From contig CALMOO010000427.1 in assembly GCA_937871705.1 (NCBI GenBank), positions 1-6,488 on the forward strand: DNA of 6,488 bases, read 5' to 3'. Under the pieces are notes generated by a model that worked only from the letters and a program-made list of their open reading frames with translations, was not told the DNA's origin and searched no databases. Source of the DNA: an uncultured Hymenobacter sp. GTDB taxonomy: Bacteria; Bacteroidota; Bacteroidia; Cytophagales; Hymenobacteraceae. The number at the start of each line of letters is the position of its first letter. The first letter of the stretch is position 1. Of the stretch, positions 1 through 4,217 are shown piece after piece. The translations under genes and the position numbers were made by a program.

Positions 1-468
1 GCTTTGGGCCTTGCGCAGCTCATTGCGCGCCAGAATTACATCGCGCTCCGCGGCCAGGCCAGCTTTGTACTGGTCTTCGGCCACCGACAGGTTTTTGCGA
101 GCAATGTCGACGTCGGTGCCGGCCGTGCTGTTCTGGTTCTGAACATCCGCGATTTCGCCCGAGCGTATCACCGCCAGCACTTGGCCTTTCTCGACGTGGT
201 CGCCCAGCTCAACGTTGAGCTTTTCAACTACGCCACCTACCAGTGGAAACACCTTTGTCGTTTTATCACCATTGGTCACCACCTGGCCCGAAAACGACTG
301 TTCGTTGCGTACGGGCTCCAAGCGTACAGTGTCGAAAGTCAGCTCCTTCAGCGTTTGGCCGGAGAGCGAGAATTTCTTGGTTTCCTTAGACTCGTCCGTC
401 GTTTTTTCCGACTTAGAGCAGGCGCCCAGGCCTAAGGTTAACAGGAGCAGATAAGCAGAACGATTCAT
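1..468 (-). CDS. Efflux RND transporter periplasmic adaptor (HlyD/CusB/CzcB-like), partial
   Basis: First 156 codons of a membrane-fusion (adaptor) protein; the frame is open through base 1, so the C-terminal part lies outside the window. The ATG at 468 begins a lipoprotein signal peptide (hydrophobic residues 6-14, lipobox LGAC with Cys17), so the mature protein should be lipid-anchored in the periplasm. Residues about 73-104 (VFPLVGGVVEKLNVELGD and onward) form one half of a biotinyl-lipoyl-like domain with the usual glycine turns. Residues about 120-156 (ARKNLSVAEDQYKAGLAAE region) begin the alpha-helical hairpin typical of CusB/CzcB adaptors. In the family, the adaptor joins an inner-membrane RND pump to a TolC-like channel. 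It follows the channel gene on the same strand with an 82-bp gap, so they are probably one operon. The metal substrate cannot be read from this fragment. The start has no clear Shine-Dalgarno sequence, which is normal for the phylum. Confidence 0.93.
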   Translation of the reverse strand, partial: MNRSAYLLLLTLGLGACSKSEKTTDESKETKKFSLSGQTLKELTFDTVRLEPVRNEQSFSGQVVTNGDKTTKVFPLVGGVVEKLNVELGDHVEKGQVLAVIRSGEIADVQNQNSTAGTDVDIARKNLSVAEDQYKAGLAAERDVILARNELRKAQS

Positions 469-486
469 GGATATGGGTAAGGAACA

Positions 487-497
487 GGGGGGTAGGC
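487..497 (-). repeat. GCCTACCCCCC 11-mer, copy 1
   Basis: On the minus strand this reads GCCTACCCCCC, identical to 2491-2501 and 4167-4177. It sits in the 82-bp gap between the channel and adaptor genes, about 19 bp before the adaptor start codon. Apart from this copy the gap (469-550) is AT-rich near the channel stop codon and shows no terminator hairpin, consistent with cotranscription. Function unknown. Confidence 0.5.
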
Positions 498-550
498 TTA
501 ATTAGCGGGCTTCCCTGTCATTCGATAGTTCGACTTTAAAAATTAAAAAA

Positions 551-1912
551 TTACTCGGCGCGGAACACCGTCCGGCCCACGGCCAGGTTAATGTTTTCAA
601 ATGCCCGCATGCGGTTGGCCCGCAGGGTATTCAACTGAATCACATTGTTTTTATAAGCCTCGTAAAAGTCGAGGTACTCCACAATACCGATAACGCGCTT
701 GGCGTAGCTCTGCTCGATGCTATTGATAAGGCGCGAGAAAGGGGTAGTATCGCGGCTGGTGTGCTGGTAAAGGTCGTCCGAGCGTTGGGCTATCTGATAG
801 GCCTCATGCACGTCGCGGCGTACTACCAGCTGCTGCTCGGCCAGCAAAGCCTGGGCGCCGCTTATCTGCGCCTTGGCTGCCTGAATGTTTCCTTGGTTGC
901 GGTTGAAGATGGGCACTGCCACCCCGAGCGTTACGGAGTTATAGTTATTGATGTAAGAGCCGTACCGGTCGTAGTTGTAGCCCACAGCCAGGTCGGGCGT
1001 CGCCACGGCACGCTGCAGGCGCAGGTTAAGCTCCTGGCGCTGCTCTTCGGCTCGGCGGGCCTGCAAGTCGGCGCGGCGCACCAAGGCAGTATCGGTCAGC
1101 TGCGCCTCGGGGTAGGGAGATAGTGAAAGCGTCCGAATCCGGTCGGGATTAACGACCGGCTGGTAGGCCGTACGCGACGAGTCGCGCAACAAAATGTGCA
1201 GGTCAGCCTGCCCGTTTGCTTGCTCCGTTACCAAGCCCAGCCGCTCGCTTTCCAGGGTAAACAAGAAAGCTTTTAAACGAATAACTTCTTTGAGCGCAAT
1301 ATTTCCTTTCTCATATTGGCTCTGGTACAAGTCAACCGTACGGCGTAGCGAGGGAATTTCCGAATCGTAGATGCGCAGCGTTTGCTGCCGAAAATACACA
1401 TCGTAGTACGTTGTACGCAGCTGAAAACGCAAATTGCGCACCAAATCTTCCAAATTAAACGTCTCAACCACAGCAGCTTGCTGACCTACACGGCCAGCTA
1501 GTCGCCGCCGGCCAGCTAGCGCAAACAGCTGCTGCGCCTGAAACGCCACCTGGTTGGGAGCAGCACCGCCGCCATCCATTTCGCGCCGGTGTACGGCCTG
1601 CAACACCGCGTTCTGGTCGAGCACGATGGTAGGGTTGTCGATAAGCCGGGCCTGCACGGCCAGTGCCTGCGCCGCTGTGATGTTGAAGCGCTGGGCTAGT
1701 AGCTGCAGGTTGTTTTGCACAAAGCGTTGCTCAGCCTCGGGCAGCGTCAGCTGCACAGTATCGGCCGCCAGCGAGGCAGCCGCTGTGGGCTGGGTTGGCG
1801 TTTGGGCGTGAGCCGCTGGTGCCAGGGCTAGGCTTAGCCCAGTCAGCACCAGTCCGAAATAGCGAGTCAGCCGGCCAGGGCCACTAGGCGTGGACGGCAT
1901 TGTTTGGGGCAT
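551..1912 (-). CDS. TolC/CzcC-family outer membrane efflux channel
   Basis: A 453-residue outer membrane efflux protein forming the exit duct of a tripartite RND pump. From the ATG at 1912 there is a signal peptide with a hydrophobic core at residues 18-33 and a likely cleavage after AHA36, before Gln37. The mature part shows the two-repeat outer membrane efflux (OEP) layout rich in long helices. Residues 331-343, VAVPIFNRNQGNI, are a hallmark of the CzcC/CusC-like metal-efflux branch. The frame extends in to an ATG at 2017 (488 residues), and another ATG lies at 1900. I prefer 1912 because the extra 35 codons are AT-rich and Lys-rich, would bury the signal peptide, and contain a TAGCTTTG promoter-like box at 1988-1995; an AAGGG just before 2017 is the one point for the longer form. 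The adaptor gene follows downstream. Regulation is probably through the repeat array at 2037-2102. The family call is firm; metal specificity is not shown. Confidence 0.93.
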   Translation of the reverse strand: MPQTMPSTPSGPGRLTRYFGLVLTGLSLALAPAAHAQTPTQPTAAASLAADTVQLTLPEAEQRFVQNNLQLLAQRFNITAAQALAVQARLIDNPTIVLDQNAVLQAVHRREMDGGGAAPNQVAFQAQQLFALAGRRRLAGRVGQQAAVVETFNLEDLVRNLRFQLRTTYYDVYFRQQTLRIYDSEIPSLRRTVDLYQSQYEKGNIALKEVIRLKAFLFTLESERLGLVTEQANGQADLHILLRDSSRTAYQPVVNPDRIRTLSLSPYPEAQLTDTALVRRADLQARRAEEQRQELNLRLQRAVATPDLAVGYNYDRYGSYINNYNSVTLGVAVPIFNRNQGNIQAAKAQISGAQALLAEQQLVVRRDVHEAYQIAQRSDDLYQHTSRDTTPFSRLINSIEQSYAKRVIGIVEYLDFYEAYKNNVIQLNTLRANRMRAFENINLAVGRTVFRAE

Positions 1913-1987
1913 CAGGCTGCGAGTAGCAGTACCTAAAAATCTTCTTAAAATCACTTTTTTATCTTGTGCCTTACTTAGGCAGTTGAG

Positions 1988-1995
1988 CAAAGCTA
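1988..1995 (-). promoter_or_regulatory. Candidate -7 box (TAGCTTTG) of the efflux operon
   Basis: On the minus strand this reads TAGCTTTG, matching the Bacteroidota -7 consensus TAnnTTTG at all fixed positions. Transcription would start near 1982, leaving roughly a 70-nt leader to the ATG at 1912. No TTTG -33 box stands 19-21 bp upstream, as expected if an activator is required, but this also weakens the call. A second candidate, TATAGT at 2033-2028, directly abuts the repeat array. Confidence 0.3.
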
Positions 1996-2036
1996 ACAAG
2001 GACTTTTCGGACTTCATTCACCCTTTTACTATATTC

Positions 2037-2102
2037 ATTGTAAACTCATTCTAAGCAGATTAAAACGAGATTAGAAACGCATTAGAAGGGCATTAGAAAC
2101 CC
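2037..2102 (-). promoter_or_regulatory. Six-unit 11-bp direct-repeat array, probable OmpR/PhoB-type response-regulator operator
   Basis: Six units start exactly 11 bp apart on the plus strand: ATTGTAAACTC (2037), ATTCTAAGCAG (2048), ATTAAAACGAG (2059), ATTAGAAACGC (2070), ATTAGAAGGGC (2081) and ATTAGAAACCC (2092). All share ATT at positions 1-3 and AA at positions 6-7; read on the minus strand the core is TTCTAAT with 4-bp spacers. Seven-bp direct repeats at 11-bp spacing are the known geometry of sites for OmpR/PhoB-family winged-helix regulators, which bind head to tail on one face of the helix. The array sits upstream of the efflux channel gene and downstream of a CusS-like kinase gene, so control of the efflux operon by that kinase's partner is the natural inference. 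The periodicity is seen directly; the bound protein is not known. Confidence 0.65.
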
Positions 2103-2278
2103 GTTTTTGCATAGTGAAAAGGCTATAAACCTACGCCACAATAGATAGTGCTGGCTTCTAGCTATCAATGCCTTGCCTGAGCTACTTACGTTTAACACAA
2201 CAAGCCCGCGGCCATTGCCAGGAAGCTGCCACAATTAGTAACAAAAATCACTATCGCACGCAGAATATTTTTCATCAA

Positions 2279-2292
2279 AGCGACTAGTCGCT
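2279..2292. repeat. 14-bp perfect palindrome AGCGACTAGTCGCT
   Basis: AGCGACTAGTCGCT equals its own reverse complement over all 14 bases and ends abruptly, since the next flanking pair (A/A) does not match. It lies in non-coding DNA between the kinase gene and the efflux operator. A gapless palindrome of this length could bind a dimeric regulator; without a loop it would not make a good RNA hairpin. No partner copy is present elsewhere in the window. Confidence 0.4.
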
Positions 2293-2359
2293 ACTAAGTT
2301 TTGGCAAGAAGACCAGGCCCGGCAGCAACTTGCAATAGTACAAGCTCGCAGCTAAGTCT

Positions 2360-2501
2360 GGCCTACGCTAGTGGGGGTAGGGCCTGGGCGTCTTCCTCTT
2401 TGCTGATGAGCGCCAGCATGAGGCAGCGGCGCATCAAGTCGTATTGATTGGGTTATGCAGCTATGAGCTTATACAGGGCAACGCGCACCGGCCTACCCCC
2501 C
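2360..2501. repeat. Hairpin-rich segment bounded by inverted GGGGGTAGG/CCTACCCCC arms
   Basis: GGGGGTAGGGCC at 2373-2384 is an inverted copy of GGCCTACCCCC at 2490-2500, with one extra G, enclosing about 105 bp. Within it, GATGAGCGCC (2405-2414) can pair with GGCGCATC (2428-2435) across a 13-nt loop with a one-base bulge. On the left, GGCCTAC (2360-2366) can instead pair with GTAGGGCC (2377-2384), giving alternative folds. The right arm is one of three exact GCCTACCCCCC copies in the window. It could be a REP- or MITE-like repeat, or an RNA structure at the kinase 3' end; no T-tract supports an intrinsic terminator. It overlaps the small reading frame at 2363-2533, and both interpretations may not hold. 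Confidence 0.4.
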
Positions 2502-2533
2502 TTTACTTGCTGAACCCTGTTGCAACGCCTCAT
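2363..2533 (-). pseudogene. Small reading frame with one in-frame stop, possible remnant or short peptide
   Basis: Nine bases after the kinase stop codon, a GGAG lies 5 bp before an ATG at 2533 that opens a 26-residue frame (MRRCNRVQQVKGG onward, ending in YKLIAA) closed by TAA at 2453-2455. The same frame continues without a further stop to TAG at 2363, through an ATG at 2434 (MRRCLMLALISKEEDAQ onward). Codons in the second half are G/C-ending, as in the real genes here. It might be a short peptide with a fortuitous extension, or the tail of a decayed gene. I recognise no family. Against coding, the frame passes through two GGGGGTAGG-type repeats and a stable hairpin, so it may simply be repeat DNA. 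Confidence 0.2.
2491..2501 (+). repeat. GCCTACCCCCC 11-mer, copy 2
   Basis: Exact copy of the 11-mer also found at 487-497 (minus strand) and 4167-4177 (plus strand). Here it lies about 40 bp downstream of the kinase stop codon and forms the right arm of the inverted-repeat segment. A near copy in inverse orientation is at 2373-2382. Confidence 0.5.
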
Positions 2534-2542
2534 AACTACTCC

Positions 2543-3940
2543 TTATAATAACGTATGGTGTGGGCTGGCAAAAACGACCTCCGCCACAGTCCCGCGCCCC
2601 AGCTCAGAACGCAGCGTGAGGGTGCCGCCGTGCAGGGCCACAATGCGCTGAGCCAAGGGCAGCCCTACCCCATGCCCGACTACGCCACGCACGCTGGCCG
2701 CCCTAAAAAACGGCTGAAACACCTGCGCTAAATCGTCCGCCGCTATGCCTTGGCCAGCGTCGGCTACTCGCAAGAGGCAGCCGCCCCCAGCCGGGCACCG
2801 CAAACTGAGCGTGATGCGCTGGTCGGGACACGAGTATTTCAAGGCATTATCTACGAGGTTGCCGAGGGCGCGGGCCAGCAGCACACGGTGCCCCTTTATC
2901 TCGAAGGCGGCTGGGTCGGTGGGCAGTTCACTTAGGTCGCCCAGGTCTACCTGTACGCGGCTGCGCTGCGCGGGCGCTACGGCTTCGCGCACCTCCCACA
3001 GCAGCTCGTCGAGGCGCACTTCTTCGGTCAGGGGCACTGCCTCATCGGCCTGGGCAAGGTCTAACAGGTTGTTGATAAGCTGCTTCAGTTGCTGCAATTC
3101 GGCCAGCACGGAGGCGGCTCCTTCGCGGTAGACTTCTGGCGGGCGCTCGCGGGCCAGCAACACCTGCAACTCGCCAATACTGGCCGTGAGCGGCGTGCGC
3201 AACTCGTGCGAGGCGTTGCGCACGAACGTACGCTGGCCGGCAAAGCTGCCTTCGAGGCGTTCGAGCAGCCGATTGAAGGTGCGAGCCAAGCGGCGCAGGT
3301 CGTCGCGCTCGCTGGTGCGCAGGGGCATTTCATCGACGCGCAGGTGCAGGTCCTGCGCCGTAATGCGGTCGACTTGGTCATTCAGCGCCGCAATAGGGGC
3401 CAGCGCGCGCCCCGCAAAGCCCCGCCCTACAGCATAGATAACGAGCAGACTACCCACAAAAATGCCACCCATAATAGTGGCCAGAGTTTGCAGCCGCTGC
3501 CGGCCATACATATTCTCGGCCGCCGCCACAATCACGTAATCGCCCTGGTTATCATGGTAGAAGATGCCCACTGCCTGCCGTGGACCCAGGTTGAAATACA
3601 CCTCCTTGTTGAGCACAATGCGGGCCAGCACGGCATCAGAAAGGCGCACGCGCTCGTCGGCGGCCACAAAGCGTACCCGCCCGCTGGCATCGTACACCTG
3701 CAGGATTTCATTGGTAAGTGCCTGCAAGTACTTCTTCTCGAAAGCCCGAAAGGCGCTGGCGCGCATCTCGTCTTTTTCGAGGTAGATGTAGCTGGTAACC
3801 TGGGCCCGGTCGCGCAGCCGCTGCCGAAACTCGCGCTGCGAGGCGCTGCTTTGAAGCACAAACACTCCTGCCAGCACCGCCAGCAGCAGCACCGCCACTA
3901 CGCTTACAAATAGCCAGGTGAGACGGCTGCGGATGGTCAT
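2543..3940 (-). CDS. Membrane sensor histidine kinase, CusS-like
   Basis: Complete 465-residue sensor kinase of a two-component system in the inner membrane. Order of parts: transmembrane segment 1 at about 8-30; a periplasmic sensor region of about 120 residues (31-152); transmembrane segment 2 at about 153-172; a HAMP linker at about 173-230; a HisKA domain with phospho-acceptor His245 in NASHELRTP; and a HATPase_c domain with the N box (GNLVDNALKY, Asn361 and Asn365), G1 box (DAGQG, 394-398), F box (FQPFF, 408-412) and G2 box (GHGVGLPLA, 422-430). All catalytic motifs are intact. The domain layout and position beside a CzcC/CzcB-type operon suggest sensing of metal or envelope stress; the signal itself is inferred. 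An in-frame TAA sits two codons before the ATG, fixing 3940 as the most upstream ATG. Unusually, no response-regulator gene adjoins it on either side: upstream is a divergent SusC-like gene and downstream a 630-bp gap. Confidence 0.95.
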   Translation of the reverse strand: MTIRSRLTWLFVSVVAVLLLAVLAGVFVLQSSASQREFRQRLRDRAQVTSYIYLEKDEMRASAFRAFEKKYLQALTNEILQVYDASGRVRFVAADERVRLSDAVLARIVLNKEVYFNLGPRQAVGIFYHDNQGDYVIVAAAENMYGRQRLQTLATIMGGIFVGSLLVIYAVGRGFAGRALAPIAALNDQVDRITAQDLHLRVDEMPLRTSERDDLRRLARTFNRLLERLEGSFAGQRTFVRNASHELRTPLTASIGELQVLLARERPPEVYREGAASVLAELQQLKQLINNLLDLAQADEAVPLTEEVRLDELLWEVREAVAPAQRSRVQVDLGDLSELPTDPAAFEIKGHRVLLARALGNLVDNALKYSCPDQRITLSLRCPAGGGCLLRVADAGQGIAADDLAQVFQPFFRAASVRGVVGHGVGLPLAQRIVALHGGTLTLRSELGRGTVAEVVFASPHHTLL

Positions 3941-4109
3941 ACTTTACGAATGGCCGCTCATCAGCGAACCGTGCGATTCTAAATAAAGAAAGTCTATAGC
4001 GGCCAATTGAGGTCTGACAACTTGTAAATATTAACTAAAAACTTCAATAACTACCTCTAAAGACATCCCTTCTTTTTAGATAGGTATAATGCTAATAGAT
4101 ACCCCGAAA

Positions 4110-4117
4110 TAGGTTTG
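4110..4117 (+). promoter_or_regulatory. Candidate -7 box (TAGGTTTG) for the SusC-like gene
   Basis: Perfect match to TAnnTTTG on the plus strand, about 100 bp before the ATG at 4218. It overlaps TTGACA (4115-4120) and the left arm of the imperfect inverted repeat with 4196-4206. There is no matching -33 box, so the assignment is tentative. Confidence 0.3.
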
Positions 4118-4138
4118 ACAAGGTATTTTTTGGTGGTG

Positions 4139-4146
4139 CAAATGTA
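4139..4146 (-). promoter_or_regulatory. Candidate -7 box (TACATTTG) for the kinase gene
   Basis: On the minus strand this reads TACATTTG, a perfect TAnnTTTG match, about 200 bp upstream of the kinase start. It is divergent from and only about 20 bp from the plus-strand box at 4110-4117. No -33 box is seen, so it remains a weak candidate. Confidence 0.25.
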
Positions 4147-4166
4147 GATTATACCGAACTTATGAC

Positions 4167-4177
4167 GCCTACCCCCC
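4167..4177 (+). repeat. GCCTACCCCCC 11-mer, copy 3
   Basis: Third exact copy of the 11-mer, lying 40 bp upstream of the SusC-like start codon in the divergent promoter region. All three exact copies in this window are intergenic; near copies occur in coding DNA at 5440-5450 and 5552-5562. Confidence 0.5.
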
Positions 4178-4217
4178 TATATTCGCCACGTTTATTTGTC
4201 AACCTAAATTTTTTCAA

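Larger units (their letters stand above)
2103..2542. other. Intergenic region between the operator array and the kinase gene
   Basis: This 440-bp stretch has no recognisable full-length gene on either strand and no tRNA or rRNA. Its left part (2103-2278) is AT-rich and I see nothing specific in it. It then holds a 14-bp palindrome (2279-2292), a hairpin-rich inverted-repeat segment (2360-2501) and a small interrupted reading frame running away from the kinase stop codon (2533 to 2363), described separately. It is too short to hide an intact response-regulator gene (about 675 bp), and no receiver or winged-helix fragment was recognised in it. No T-tract intrinsic terminator is visible after the kinase gene. 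Confidence 0.6.
3941..4217. promoter_or_regulatory. Divergent intergenic promoter region (kinase and SusC-like gene)
   Basis: AT-rich 277-bp gap between the kinase (minus) and the SusC-like gene (plus). It carries a perfect TAnnTTTG box on each strand: TAGGTTTG at 4110-4117 (plus) and TACATTTG at 4146-4139 (minus), giving plausible leaders of roughly 95 and 190 nt. Neither has a TTTG -33 box at 19-21 bp. TAGGTTTGACAA (4110-4121) and TTGTCAACCTA (4196-4206) form an inverted repeat with one inserted T, which could be an operator. No response-regulator remnant is recognisable upstream of the kinase. Confidence 0.4.

Noticed and set aside
4..435. Plus-strand open frame (143 codons) over the adaptor gene
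   Set aside because: The minus-strand translation has a lipobox and a lipoyl-like domain, so the plus-strand frame is a shadow.
2037..2102. CRISPR-like array
   Set aside because: The units are 11 bp with 4-bp variable spacers, far too short for CRISPR repeats and spacers, and no cas genes are present.
2360..2384. Hairpin GGCCTAC/GTAGGGCC as intrinsic terminator of the kinase gene
   Set aside because: There is no T-tract after the stem on the minus strand and it lies about 160 bp past the stop codon; kept only as part of the repeat segment.
3089..3913. Long plus-strand open frame (274 codons) opposite the kinase gene
   Set aside because: It is antisense to a kinase with all motifs intact, shows no recognisable domain, and is explained by G/C-ending codons leaving few stops on the opposite strand.
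4085..4090. TATAAT as an enterobacterial-type -10 box for the SusC-like gene
   Set aside because: There is no TTGACA at 16-18 bp upstream, and primary sigma factors of this phylum prefer TAnnTTTG; likely chance in AT-rich DNA.
3941..4100. Remnant of a response-regulator gene upstream of the kinase
   Set aside because: Reading the minus strand in the frame ending at the TAA before the kinase gave no winged-helix or receiver motif, and the DNA is AT-rich non-coding in character.
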